In this document: positions 8,386 to 17,635 of the stretch, piece after piece | Position numbering within the stretch: position 1 is the first letter of the stretch | How the letters are laid out: each line of letters opens with the position of its first letter | Assembly (NCBI GenBank): GCA_963665155.2 | Contig: CAXXFI010000001.1 | Location: 682,001 to 746,000 of the forward strand | Direction of reading: 5' to 3' | From: UBA1141 sp963665155 | Lineage (GTDB): Bacteria; Chloroflexota; Dehalococcoidia; Lucifugimonadales; UBA3495 | DNA: 64,000 nucleotides | Notes under the pieces: generated by a model | Databases searched by the model: none | What the model was told of the DNA's origin: nothing | What the model saw: only the letters and a program-made list of their open reading frames with translations | Translations under genes and position numbers: made by a program

Positions 8386-9921
8386 TTAGTTCCCGGCTAC
8401 CCAATCTGCAACCCTCTCCCCGATCATGATGGCCGTCGCATTGGTGTTGGCCCGGGTCACTTGAGGCATTACCGACGAGTCGGCAATCCAGATTCCCGTG
8501 ACGCCCTTGACCCGGCAATGTTGGTCCACCACCGCCATTGGGTCGGAATCCGGGCCGATCTTACAGGTGCCCGACACATGATGGGATGAGCCGATGGATG
8601 TGCGTATCCAATGGTCCAAGGCTTCGTCGCTGGCCAGCATTTCGTCGGTGGGGTCGTAGCGTCCTTTGGACAAACCTTGGTAGGCTTCCGATTCCAAAAG
8701 CTTCGAAGCTAGGCGGACGGCGTCCCGCATTCGGCGAATGTCGTTGTCGTTGTGAAAATAGCGGTAGTTAAAAGTTGGTTGCACGGTGGGGTCGGCGGAA
8801 GCTAGACGCAACCAGCCCGAGCCGTCCGGCAATTCCAGGGCGCATGCGATGCGGGCGGTTTGGTCCGGCAGCGTCTCTCCGGTCATCACGTTGAAAACCC
8901 CCATGCTGTGCAGCATAACATCGTTGGACTGGGAAGGCGGTTCTGAAGTTATTCGAAGGCCGAAACGTAAAGCTCCTGAGTTCGACTCCAGTTTTACGCC
9001 TTCTTTGACCCGGAAAGACACCGACGCCATTGGGTGGTTCCACAGGTTCTCGCCCACACCGGGCAGGTCTTTTATCACCTTAATGCCGAACTCTTCCAGT
9101 TGGTCTCTGGGCCCCACCCCGGACAACATCAGAATGTGGGGCGACTTGAGCGCACCAGCACTCAGGACCACCGTTTCCGTTTCTAACGTGAAGATTTCGC
9201 CACCGCTTTCCGCTTCAACCCCAACAGCCAGGGAGTTCTCAATCAATATTCGGCGAACGAAAACATTGCCCTTAACTGTGAGGTTCAGGCGGTGACGCAT
9301 GGGGAAAAGGTGGGTGATGGCAGTGCTCATCCTCATGCCGTCCCGGTTATTCATGGGGATGGCTCCGATGCCGGAAGGGTTTGGCCCGTTCATATCGTCG
9401 TTGTGCCTGTACCCTGCTTCCAGGCAAGCGGAGTGAAAAGCTGCCTGGATCAATGGCCAAGGGTCTTTTTCCCGCCGCACGATGGGTATGGGACCGTCAG
9501 TGCCGTGGAAATCGTCCCGGATGTCCAACTCCCGTTCGGCCTTTCTGTAGTAGGGGAGCACGTTAACGTAGTCCCATTCCTCGTTGCCCCATGAGGCCCA
9601 GTTCTCGAAGTCTTCGGGTAACCCCCTTAGGAATACCTGGCCGTTGATCGAACCCGAGCCTCCTATGACTTTGCCTTGAGCAACGTTGGTCTCACCTTGC
9701 TCCGGAGAAAGGGTGCCCTGCAGCGACCAAGAGATCGGCGAATCTACCTCTCCACCAGCGGTGGAACTACCATCCGTCACGGCTTGCGGCATGTGCTCCG
9801 GGTCGGGAAAGTCGGGGCCCGCTTCCAGCAATAGGACCGAACAGCCAGCATCTTCCGCCAACCGGCTGGCTACCACCGAACCCGCAGACCCTCCGCCGAT
9901 TACGATGACATCGTATTTCAT
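8386..9921 (-). CDS. GMC-family FAD-dependent alcohol/choline oxidoreductase
   Basis: A 511-residue glucose-methanol-choline oxidoreductase. The N-terminal FAD-binding Rossmann motif is VIGGGSAGSVVASRLAED (residues 6-23), with E33 in LLLEAGPD. The GMC signature 1 region is GKVIGGSGSINGQVFLRG (about 83-100) and signature 2 is GALKSPHILMLSGVGP. The C-terminal half has the catalytic histidine in SSHHVSGTCKIG and the closing DSSVMPQVTRANTNATAIMIGER. These enzymes oxidise primary or secondary alcohols with FAD. The substrate is unknown. The gene is transcribed away from the divergent amidohydrolase gene at 10228, with about 300 bases between them. Confidence 0.93.
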   Translation of the reverse strand: MKYDVIVIGGGSAGSVVASRLAEDAGCSVLLLEAGPDFPDPEHMPQAVTDGSSTAGGEVDSPISWSLQGTLSPEQGETNVAQGKVIGGSGSINGQVFLRGLPEDFENWASWGNEEWDYVNVLPYYRKAERELDIRDDFHGTDGPIPIVRREKDPWPLIQAAFHSACLEAGYRHNDDMNGPNPSGIGAIPMNNRDGMRMSTAITHLFPMRHRLNLTVKGNVFVRRILIENSLAVGVEAESGGEIFTLETETVVLSAGALKSPHILMLSGVGPRDQLEEFGIKVIKDLPGVGENLWNHPMASVSFRVKEGVKLESNSGALRFGLRITSEPPSQSNDVMLHSMGVFNVMTGETLPDQTARIACALELPDGSGWLRLASADPTVQPTFNYRYFHNDNDIRRMRDAVRLASKLLESEAYQGLSKGRYDPTDEMLASDEALDHWIRTSIGSSHHVSGTCKIGPDSDPMAVVDQHCRVKGVTGIWIADSSVMPQVTRANTNATAIMIGERVADWVAGN

Positions 9922-10227
9922 AGTAGGCTCCTGGCGTTGGAATTTGTTGCTGGTGACTACACCTCCGGGTCCAGCCAGCGGCTGCGCGAGGCGTTAGTAG
10001 TCTACCACCGCTATAACGTCTAAATAACGATGGGTACTCGGGACGTTCCACTGGGTCCAAACGGCTATGCCGGTCGGGGAGGTTACCTCGGCCAAGGCTC
10101 AGTGCCGGGAAATCGTGCCTTGTTGTGCTATCATTGGGCCGCTCATTAATGCTCTGATAATGCGACACCAATAAGACAAAATAGTGCGGCGCAAATCATC
10201 GACGCAAATTACAACGGAGAAGCAGAA
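9922..10227. other. Divergent intergenic region
   Basis: This 306-base spacer lies between the GMC oxidoreductase (minus) and the amidohydrolase (plus). It is expected to carry two divergent promoters, but I could not pick a convincing -35/-10 pair. A GGAG about ten bases before 10228 supports that start. No gene, repeat or strong hairpin was seen. Confidence 0.4.
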
Positions 10228-11236
10228 ATGCCATTCGGGAACAGTGACTGGCTCGCCCTGACCCCTGAAGAAGCGTTGGAGCCGGAAATCCCCATTTGTG
10301 ACCCTCACCACCACTTTTGGGATTTCCGCACGGAGCGCATTCCCTACCAAAAGTACCTGCTCCACGAGTTGGCCGCCGACATCGGCAGCGGTCATAACGT
10401 GCGCTCCACTGTGTTTATAGAGGCTAGGTCCATGTACCGGCCCGACGGTCCAGAGGAGATGCGGCCGGTTGGAGAAGTGGAATTTGTGCAGGGGTTGGCC
10501 GCCGCCAGCGCTAGCGGATTGTACGGTCCCGGCCGGGCCGCAGCGGCAATCATCGGTCATGCCAACCTGAACCTGGGCGACGGCGTGAAGCCGGTGCTGG
10601 AAGCATTGCAGGCAGCCAGCCCCAACCGTTTTCGCGGTGTCCGCCACTCCGTCGGCTGGGACCCCCACCCGGAAGCGGGATGCGGAAGGAAGGCTGGCCA
10701 GCGACGAATACCGTGCTGGGGCGCGGGTTCTGGCCAATATGGGCCTATGCTTGGAGAACTCCCTGTACTTCCCGCAACTCCAAGATTTGGCGGACTTCGC
10801 TAACGCTCTGCCTAACTTGACCATCGTCCTGAACCATATAGGCGGGTTGCTGCGGGAAGGCCCCTATGCCAACCGGGACGATGAAGTCTTGCCAGCCTGG
10901 CGGCAGGGTTTGGCAACCGTGGCCCAATGTCCCAACGTCATAATGAAGCTGGGTGGCGTCGGGCAACTACGTTTCGGCTTTGACTGGCATACACGGGAAA
11001 GACCCATAGGCTCGGAGGAACTGGCCGAATCTTTGGCCCCATTGATGAATTATTGCATTGAACAATTCGGCCCTGAGCGCTGCATGTTCGAGAGCAACTT
11101 TCCGGTGGATAAGGTGTCCTACTCCTATATTGTGGCCTACAATGCCTTCAAACGCTTGTCCAAAAACTACTCGGCTACCGAGCGGGCCGCCATTCTCCAT
11201 GACAACGCCGTGCGGATTTATAACATAAACGTCTAG
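10228..11236 (+). pseudogene. Amidohydrolase (TIM-barrel, PF04909 type) with frameshift
   Basis: The first frame (10228 to about 10690) opens with the metal-binding CDPHHHFWDF motif of amidohydrolase_2 enzymes and reaches RGVRHSVGWDPHPE. The second frame (about 10690-11236) continues the fold with ASDEYRAGARVLANMGL, IVLNHIGG (a metal-ligand His), RCMFESNFPVDK (catalytic Asp region) and a normal C-terminus ending in AVRIYNINV. The break lies in a GGAAGGAA stretch at 10684-10691; removing one 4-base unit joins the two halves in frame (GRLASDEYRAG). The full protein would be about 335 residues, normal for the family. It is either a real 4-base tandem duplication or an assembly error, and is non-functional if real. 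Confidence 0.8.
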
Positions 11237-11306
11237 GTGTCAGTGGCCGAAGGCTTAGTCGAAACGGAATCCGGTAACTGGCGCGTTGGTGGTCCATGAG
11301 GGGTCA

Positions 11307-11354
11307 AAATCCCCCTGTATCCCCCTTTCGTAAAGGGGGATACAGGGGGATTTA
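11307..11354. repeat. C/G-rich palindromic repeat (REP-like), copy 1
   Basis: A nearly perfect palindrome. The left arm AAATCCCCCTGTATCCCCCT is followed by TTCGTA and the complementary right arm. It lies between the amidohydrolase remnant and the SDR gene. The same arms occur at 19287-19336, and shorter relatives at 13494 and 23885. As RNA it would form a very stable hairpin and could act as a bidirectional terminator or be a small palindromic mobile repeat. Confidence 0.85.
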
Positions 11355-11442
11355 GCCCATCGACACAGTCAACTTCAAGATTCAAGATAAAAGTGTAGGT
11401 CGGTAAAATAAGCCTAATCACCCATTTAGAGGAGTAAAGCCG

Positions 11443-12201
11443 ATGAACTCATCGGGTAAAGTAGCCATTGTCACTGGCGCCGGGACCGGGGTCGGCAAAA
11501 GCGCCGCTTTGGCCTTGCTGGAAGAAGGTTATGTCGTGGCCCTGGCTGGCAGACGCGGAGAACTACTGGAGGAAGTCGTCGCCGAATCCGGCTCGGCAGC
11601 TTCGCGAGCCCTGGCGGTGCCAACCGACGTGAGCGACCCCGAGTCGGTCAAAGCCCTTTTCGCCGCAACCAAGGAAAAGTTCGGCCGCCTCGACCTATTG
11701 TTTAACAATGCGGGCGTTTTCAGTCCCCGTGTGCTCCTGGAGGACATATCCTACGAAGATTGGAAAGCGGTGGTGGATATCAACCTGACCGGATCGTTCT
11801 TATGTACTCAGGCGGCTTTCCGCTTGATGATCAACCAGGATCCTCAGGGCGGACGGATCATCAATAACGGCTCCATCGCAGCTCATACGCCCAGGCCCAA
11901 TGATGCGCCCTACACGTCCACCAAGCACGCTATCACCGGATTAACCAAGTCCACGTCCCTGGATGGCCGCAAGTACGACATCGCCTGCGGTCAGATTGAC
12001 ATCGGAAACACCGCCACGGATAGTACGGAGGCCATGGCGCGAGGGAGGCTCCAGCCCTATGGGGCCACTGTCCCCGAAGCCAGGTTTGATATATCGCACG
12101 TCGCCCAGGCGATTTTGTACATGGCCAGCCTTCCTCTGGACGCCAACGTCCAGTTCATGACGGTAATGGCCACAAAGATGCCATACATTGGCCGTGGGTA
12201 A
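11443..12201 (+). CDS. Short-chain dehydrogenase/reductase (SDR)
   Basis: A 252-residue classical SDR. It has the cofactor-binding TGAGTGVGKSAA (TGxxxGxG, residues 10-21), NNAG in LLFNNAGVFS, the structural Asn in VVDINLTGSF, the active-site Ser in NNGSIAAHTP, and the Tyr/Lys pair in YTSTKHAITG. The A-G-R after the second strand (ALAGRRGE) suggests NADP preference. A GAGGAG ribosome site precedes the ATG. The downstream neighbour is an epoxide hydrolase on the same strand 45 bases later, so the two may form a small operon. The substrate is unknown. Confidence 0.92.
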   Translation: MNSSGKVAIVTGAGTGVGKSAALALLEEGYVVALAGRRGELLEEVVAESGSAASRALAVPTDVSDPESVKALFAATKEKFGRLDLLFNNAGVFSPRVLLEDISYEDWKAVVDINLTGSFLCTQAAFRLMINQDPQGGRIINNGSIAAHTPRPNDAPYTSTKHAITGLTKSTSLDGRKYDIACGQIDIGNTATDSTEAMARGRLQPYGATVPEARFDISHVAQAILYMASLPLDANVQFMTVMATKMPYIGRG

Positions 12202-12246
12202 TCCGTAATTGCTTCTAATCTCTTAAACAACAAAGAGGTAACGATA

Positions 12247-13401
12247 ATGGAAGTTCAACCGTTTAAAATCTCCATCTCGGATGAAGTTATTGACGACCTG
12301 AAGCGTCGCCTGGAAATGACTCGATGGCCCGACGAGATACCAAGCTCGGGGTGGGACTACGGCAGCAACCTTAACTACATAAAAGAGTTGGTGGAGTACT
12401 GGCGCACCGGTTTCGACTGGCGGGCCCAAGAGACCCTGCTCAATTCCTTCGGCCACTTCAAGACCGAGGTCGATGGCCTGAACATTCATTTCGTGCATGA
12501 GCGTGGCAAGGGCCACAATCCCATGCCCTTGATCATTACTCACGGTTGGCCCAGCACATTCTTCGAGATGTCCAAGATTATTCCACTGCTTGCCGATCCC
12601 GGAAGCCGTGGTGGCGACCCCGCCGACTCCTTCGACGTAGTCGCTCCGTCTCTGCCCGGGTTTGGTTTTTCGGACCGCCCGACCAAACGGGGAATGCAGG
12701 TGCTACAGGTGGCCGACATGTGGGCCACTCTAATGACCGAAATCCTTGGCTACCCTCGCTTTGCGGCGCAAGGTGGGGATATAGGGGCAGGCGTCACTTC
12801 CCGATTGGGTTACGCTCACCCCGAAAAGCTGCACGGCATTCACCTGACCTCCATAACCAGGCCCACGCCCTATTTGGGAGCGGACACACCGGAGATCACG
12901 CCGGCCGAGCAAGCCCATATCGACCAGAGGGCCAAGTGGCAGCAAGACGAGGGCGGCTACAACCACATTCAGGGAACCAAGCCCCAGACTTTGTCCTACG
13001 GTCTCAACGACTCGCCGGCGGGCTTGGCTGCCTGGATTGTGGAGAAATACCGTACTTGGAGCGACTGCGGCGGCGACGTGGAGAGCCGGTTCACAAAAGA
13101 CGAACTTCTCACTATCGTAACCATCTACTGGGTCACCCAGACCATAGGATCGTCGGTCAGAATGTACTACGAAAACCAGAAGTACACCTGGTTCATGCAG
13201 CCAGGGGAGAGTGTGCAAGCCCCTTCGGGAATGGCCCTCTTCCCGCAAGAGATCGCCAAACCTCCCCGGGAGTGGGCCGACCGGTCGTACAATGTGCAAC
13301 GTTGGACCGAAATGCCCAGCGGCGGCCACTTTGCCGCATTGGAAGAACCCCAACTATTGGCCGAGGAGGTCAGGGCTTTCTTCCGCCCGATGAGGGGTTA
13401 G
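12247..13401 (+). CDS. Epoxide hydrolase (EHN domain plus alpha/beta hydrolase)
   Basis: 384 residues. The N-terminal EHN domain (FKISISDEVIDDLKRRLEMT, WDYGSNLNYIKELVEYWR) covers roughly residues 5-115. The alpha/beta hydrolase core follows, with the oxyanion HGWP near residue 99, the nucleophilic Asp in QGGDIGAG near 179 and the catalytic His in SGGHFAALEEP near 360. This is the standard microsomal/juvenile-hormone-type epoxide hydrolase layout. AAAGAGGTAACG precedes the ATG. It would open epoxides to diols. It sits between an SDR and a large hydrolase, which fits breakdown of oxygenated organics. Confidence 0.92.
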   Translation: MEVQPFKISISDEVIDDLKRRLEMTRWPDEIPSSGWDYGSNLNYIKELVEYWRTGFDWRAQETLLNSFGHFKTEVDGLNIHFVHERGKGHNPMPLIITHGWPSTFFEMSKIIPLLADPGSRGGDPADSFDVVAPSLPGFGFSDRPTKRGMQVLQVADMWATLMTEILGYPRFAAQGGDIGAGVTSRLGYAHPEKLHGIHLTSITRPTPYLGADTPEITPAEQAHIDQRAKWQQDEGGYNHIQGTKPQTLSYGLNDSPAGLAAWIVEKYRTWSDCGGDVESRFTKDELLTIVTIYWVTQTIGSSVRMYYENQKYTWFMQPGESVQAPSGMALFPQEIAKPPREWADRSYNVQRWTEMPSGGHFAALEEPQLLAEEVRAFFRPMRG

Positions 13402-13493
13402 TGGCTCTAGGCCGGGCTGTTAACTCCGACCAGGGAGTTGTCCGCGTGCGTCAAAGCGCGCAAAAATCCCTTTGCGAAACCCAAGCGGAAAAG

Positions 13494-13530
13494 CCCCCTT
13501 TCGTAAAGGGGGGTTGGGGGGATTTCCCCG
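13494..13530. repeat. C/G-rich palindromic repeat, short form
   Basis: GCCCCCTTTCGTAAAGGGGGG forms a hairpin, followed by TTGGGGGGATTT. It shares the CCCCCTTTCGTAAAGGGGG core with the palindrome at 11307 and lies just after the epoxide hydrolase gene, where it could terminate transcription. Confidence 0.75.
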
Positions 13531-13588
13531 GTTTGGCTAGAACCTGACCATCCACGACACTAAATCTCAGCACAAGAGAGGATGCGTT

Positions 13589-15595
13589 ATGCCAATCACG
13601 AAAATGGAAATAAAATCACGGATTCCCTTCGCTGATGGCCAAGTCTTCGGAGACGCAGGAGCTTACGAGCAATTAGACGGCACCCTCGATTTCGCCGTTG
13701 ACCCGAATAATCCGGCCAACGAAACAATCGCCGACTTGGGACTGGCGCCTCGGGATGCCAAAGGCTTGGTTACATTCACCACCGACTTCCGCATGTTACG
13801 GCCCGTTGACTCCCAGCGAGGCAACCGGCGCATCCTTATGGACATTCCAAACCGGGGGAAGCCCTTGGCCCTCCGGAACATCAACAGCGCACCCGATGTT
13901 ACCCCCGAGGCGCCGATGGACCCAGGCAACGGGTTCTTGATGCGCCAGGGATATACCGTCGTTTGGTGCGCCTGGCAACACGACGTTCCCGATGTACCCG
14001 GAATGCTGCGGGTGAGTCTGCCCGACGCCGTGACACCCGCTGGCCCCATTTCGGGGAAGATAGTCGTTACGTTTCAACTCAACGCCTCTTCTCAGGTGGA
14101 GTTTCTCTCCAGCAGGAATCATCGCCCTTACCCGGCCGACGACGTGACGGACCGGACTGCTGTAATGACGGTCCAAGAACACGAGGATGCTCCGGAGGAA
14201 ACAGTGCCAAGGGAGCAATGGTCCTTTGCGCGCTTGGAGAACGGGAAGGCGGTGCCCGATGCCAGCCACGTTTACCTGGAAGCGGGGTTTCAGCCCGGCA
14301 AGGTTTACCAGGTGATTTATACAACCACCGGAGCGCCGGTGGTTGGGCTTGGCCAATTGGCCACCCGCGACATGGCCTCTTTCCTGCGTTATGCCACCTC
14401 CGAAGAGGGCAACCCTCTGGCCGGAAATGTCGACCACGCCTATAGCTTCGGGGTCTCCCAGAGCGGCAGGTTCCTCCGCCTATTTTTGTACCTGGGATTA
14501 AACCATGACGAGGAAGGCCGACAGGTTTTTGACGGATTTATACCCCATGTGGCCGGCGGCAAGATGGGTGAGTTCAATCATAGGTTTGCCCAGCCATCAA
14601 GCCAGGCCACCAGGAGCGGCAATAGCTTGTTCCCGTTCAGCGACGTTGCCCAGACCGACCCGGAAAGCGGGTTAACGGACGGGTTGCTGGCCCGCCTTTC
14701 GGCGCAAGGCGAACTTCCCAAAATCATGTACACACACACCCCTTCGGAGTACTGGGCCGGGCACGGTTCGCTGATGCACACGGACTTGACGGCCAGTCGA
14801 GACCTTGACCCGCCGGAGGAGGTGAGGATTTACATATTTGCTGGGTCCCAGCATGCGCTGCCTGTTTTCCCTCCCACCGATACCGACGCCGACGGCTACC
14901 GAGGTCAGCACAATTTCAGTGTAATCGACTACCGGGCGCTGCTGCGGGCGGCCCTGACCAACCTGGACCGTTGGGTGACTTCGGGAGATGCTGCACCGGC
15001 CAGCCAACATCCGAGGATTGACGATGGCACCGCAGTGCCTCCGGAGCAACTCGCCGAGACATTCGAGAAAATTCCCGGAGTGAAACTCCCTGTACCCATG
15101 CGCCGTTTTACCCGCTTGGACTTCGGTCCCGACCCGATGGTCCCGACCAAAACCCCGGCGGAAATTGGCAAGGTGTACCCCAATCTGGTATCGGCGGTGG
15201 ACGAGGATGGCAACGAACTCTCCGGGATTGTCTTGCCATTCATCACGGTCCCATTGGCGACCCACACCGGCTGGAACGTACGTCACTCGGACATCGGCGG
15301 AGCTGGCCAGGCTCTATCAACCGGGGGAGCCTCCGGTGGCACCTTGCGAGGATCCAGCTTACCTTTCCCGGCAACCCGGGAGGATAGGGAAGCTTCGGGA
15401 GACCCGCGCCTTTCTATAGAAGAGCGCTACGGTTCGAAGGCTGAGTACCTGGAGTTGGTGAAGCAAGCCACCGAAAAGCTAATCGACCAGCGCTACTTGC
15501 TGGCGGAAGACATGGAATCCATGGTGAGTCAGGCGGCCCGGAACTACGACCTGTTCGCCAGCCGGGTTTCCGAGTCTCAACCGGTGGGCGATTAG
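13589..15595 (+). CDS. Alpha/beta hydrolase domain protein (Abhydrolase_10 type)
   Basis: A 668-residue protein whose start (ITKMEIKSRIPFADGQVFGDAGAYEQLDGT, given here in part) and overall layout I recognise as the large alpha/beta hydrolase domain family of unknown substrate. The nucleophile elbow is probably GVSQSGRFLR near residue 292, followed by FDGFIPHVAGG. No signal peptide is evident. The ATG is preceded by AGAGAGG. The gene follows the epoxide hydrolase after a palindrome. The reaction is likely ester or amide hydrolysis, but the family is not biochemically well defined. The reading frame is intact. Confidence 0.85.
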   Translation: MPITKMEIKSRIPFADGQVFGDAGAYEQLDGTLDFAVDPNNPANETIADLGLAPRDAKGLVTFTTDFRMLRPVDSQRGNRRILMDIPNRGKPLALRNINSAPDVTPEAPMDPGNGFLMRQGYTVVWCAWQHDVPDVPGMLRVSLPDAVTPAGPISGKIVVTFQLNASSQVEFLSSRNHRPYPADDVTDRTAVMTVQEHEDAPEETVPREQWSFARLENGKAVPDASHVYLEAGFQPGKVYQVIYTTTGAPVVGLGQLATRDMASFLRYATSEEGNPLAGNVDHAYSFGVSQSGRFLRLFLYLGLNHDEEGRQVFDGFIPHVAGGKMGEFNHRFAQPSSQATRSGNSLFPFSDVAQTDPESGLTDGLLARLSAQGELPKIMYTHTPSEYWAGHGSLMHTDLTASRDLDPPEEVRIYIFAGSQHALPVFPPTDTDADGYRGQHNFSVIDYRALLRAALTNLDRWVTSGDAAPASQHPRIDDGTAVPPEQLAETFEKIPGVKLPVPMRRFTRLDFGPDPMVPTKTPAEIGKVYPNLVSAVDEDGNELSGIVLPFITVPLATHTGWNVRHSDIGGAGQALSTGGASGGTLRGSSLPFPATREDREASGDPRLSIEERYGSKAEYLELVKQATEKLIDQRYLLAEDMESMVSQAARNYDLFASRVSESQPVGD

Positions 15596-15825
15596 CGGAG
15601 ACCGCCATATTCCAGATTACTGCGTGAGTAATCGGCGACTGGCGTGCCAGGGTCACCGTCTCAGCAGCGCAGGCGGGTGTCCAGGAACTATCGAGGTTGG
15701 GACGTTTCTGGATTACGGCCTGCGCCGTAATGACGAGTGCCTAATCTTCGCACTGCCCGAATTTCAGGCTACTCTCTAAACCCACAACGAAACATGATGC
15801 TTACTGGGTGCTTAAATTGCCCGGC
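15596..15825. other. Intergenic spacer before a minisatellite
   Basis: 230 bases with no gene. A short hairpin, ATTACGGCCTGCGCCGTAAT, is present near 15714. A GTG at 15808 begins a frame that enters the 15-base repeats; it lacks a clear ribosome site. Confidence 0.4.
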
Positions 15826-16030
15826 GCCAATATCACCGGCCACAATATCACCGGCACCAATATCACCGGCACCAATATCACCGGCACCAATATCACCGGC
15901 ACCAATATCACCGGCACCAATATCACCGGCACCAATATCACCGGCACCAATATCACCGGCACCAATATCACCGGCACCAATATCACCGGCACCAATATCA
16001 CCGGCACCAATATCACCGGCACCAATATCA
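15826..16030 (+). repeat. 15-base minisatellite, 13 units plus a partial unit
   Basis: The unit ACCAATATCACCGGC is repeated 13 times from 15826 to 16020 with two variant units at the left edge (GCC.. and CAC.. starts), then a partial unit runs into the ribosome site AAAGGAGG of the next gene. The unit is a multiple of three. A GTG-started frame (15808-16047) reads through it as repeated NITGT and ends on a TGA overlapping the ATG at 16044. Whether that leader is translated is unknown. Confidence 0.95.
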
Positions 16031-16043
16031 AAGGAGGGCTTAT

Positions 16044-16829
16044 ATGACCACATTAAACGAGCGGTATCAAAAAGGGCTGGAGACCCGGACTAAGTTCGGC
16101 GGCGGAACCCCCCGGAGCGGATGGGCAACGGAGTCCGGGGCGTTGGCCCCAGACCTTTACCGAATAATCGAAGAGGCTCTGTTCGGCTCCATCTGGCACC
16201 GTCCCGGCATGAAGACCGAGCACCGGGAAATGTCCACCCTAACCGTGCTTACCGTATTACAAAAAGACAACCAGTTGAGGCGGCATACGGGCAATGCCTT
16301 GAACTTGGGCTTGACTCCCCAGCAAATCGTAGAAGTATTCATTCATGCAGCCTTTTATTGCGGCGTACCGGCGGTGCTGAATACCTTGGTCATCGCCCAA
16401 GAAGTGTTTGCTGATAGGGGAATAGCTTTCACGCCTGAACGGGTTTTTGACACCAACGAGACTCCCGATGACCTCTACGAAAGAGGAGCGGCACGCCGCC
16501 TAGAACTCATGGGCGAGCCCAGCGGGTCGGCTTTGGGGCCGGTGACTCAAGCGGAAAGAGATCTCAACAGGCTGACCACCGAGTATTACTGGGGGTCGGT
16601 CTGGACCAGGCCCGGCTTGGATTTGGAAAGCCGGGTTATCTGCACTCTGTCGGCCTTAACTGCACTGGGTCGGGAAGGCCCCCTGCGCAGCCACATCCAT
16701 GGGGCGCTGAACATAGGCCTGACTCAGGAGCAAATTGTTGAGGTATTTGTCCACATCACATTCTATTGCGGGTTGCCCTTCACGAGAGAGGCAATTAACC
16801 TGGCCAACGAGATTTTCCGGGAGTCGTAA
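16044..16829 (+). CDS. Carboxymuconolactone decarboxylase (CMD) family protein, tandem domains
   Basis: 261 residues made of two CMD domains, roughly residues 30-125 (FGSIWHRPGMKTEHREM, LGLTPQQIVEVFIHAAFYCG) and 165-258 (YWGSVWTRPGLDLESRV, IGLTQEQIVEVFVHITFYCG). Neither half has the CxxC of AhpD peroxidases, so it is closer to the decarboxylase-like branch. A strong AAAGGAGG ribosome site precedes the ATG. A 13-unit minisatellite directly abuts that site, and the repeat-encoded frame stops on the ATGA of this start. A role in aromatic or lactone catabolism is possible but not shown. Confidence 0.9.
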   Translation: MTTLNERYQKGLETRTKFGGGTPRSGWATESGALAPDLYRIIEEALFGSIWHRPGMKTEHREMSTLTVLTVLQKDNQLRRHTGNALNLGLTPQQIVEVFIHAAFYCGVPAVLNTLVIAQEVFADRGIAFTPERVFDTNETPDDLYERGAARRLELMGEPSGSALGPVTQAERDLNRLTTEYYWGSVWTRPGLDLESRVICTLSALTALGREGPLRSHIHGALNIGLTQEQIVEVFVHITFYCGLPFTREAINLANEIFRES

Positions 16830-17087
16830 AAGTACCCTTTTAAGGGTGTCGGGACGTAGGGAACTGATTGGTGACGGCAAACAGACCTCTGGCCGGAGTG
16901 GATCAAGGGCCGGCGGTAAGCCAAGAATTGGCCTCGACTTTCCTTTCACCCCAAAGAGTAAGGCAGTTGACAAGTTCTGAACGCAATTCTATAGTTCCAG
17001 GCATGCTTGGGCACCACATGTTTCAGGGGAATCGGTTCGATATGGAAAATCCGAATTTAATCCGAATTTAATAGAGGAGGGTTCACA

Positions 17088-17456
17088 GTGCTAGGAGAAA
17101 AGATCGGCGAGTTCCAGGCTAAAGCAAACTTCAAGGTACTTCCAGCCCGTGGTTCTGTTCCCTTGATGGATACCACCGCGGAAGGTACCGGTTCGATTCT
17201 GGGAGCCAACGCAACGATTATGGTATCGTACTCGACTGAAGTAAGACCGGACGGGACCCTTTATGGCGAGTGCCCCAACTCAGGGGTCATCATGACTGAA
17301 GAGGGAGAGGTTGCTACCTTTACCGGAGCCGGGGCAGGAAAATTTACCGGCCAGGGGGCGGTAAGTTTCAGGGGAGCCATTTACTTTCAATCATCGTCGT
17401 CGAAGTTGGCGGCCCTCAACGGCACTGCCGTGGTCTACGAATGGGATTGGAATTAA
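17088..17456 (+). CDS. Small conserved-looking protein of unknown function
   Basis: 122 residues from a GTG at 17088 with AGAGGAGGG eight bases upstream, a convincing ribosome site. The sequence is rich in Gly, Thr and beta-prone stretches (TGSILGANATIMVSYSTEV, AGKFTGQGAVSFRGAIYF) and has no signal peptide or membrane segment, suggesting a small beta-barrel or lipocalin-like fold. I do not recognise the family. It stands between the CMD gene and a convergent DUF1326 gene. Confidence 0.65.
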   Translation: MLGEKIGEFQAKANFKVLPARGSVPLMDTTAEGTGSILGANATIMVSYSTEVRPDGTLYGECPNSGVIMTEEGEVATFTGAGAGKFTGQGAVSFRGAIYFQSSSSKLAALNGTAVVYEWDWN

Positions 17457-17635
17457 CCTAGGCTGACGTGGCAATTTTAGGTTGAGAGTGCTATCCCGGC
17501 TTGTGGGATAAACACGCCTCAAGCTTCTGAGTTCATAGGTAGCGGATCCTGGTCATTTCCTGGATTCGCTACCTAATATTGGAATTACCGTAACCGTGGT
17601 CTTTGTTGTTCCTGATAGACCGGCTGCGAAAGTAC

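Noticed and set aside
15826..16030. Tandem 15-base repeats considered as a CRISPR array
   Set aside because: Units are contiguous with no spacers and no cas genes are nearby; it is a minisatellite.
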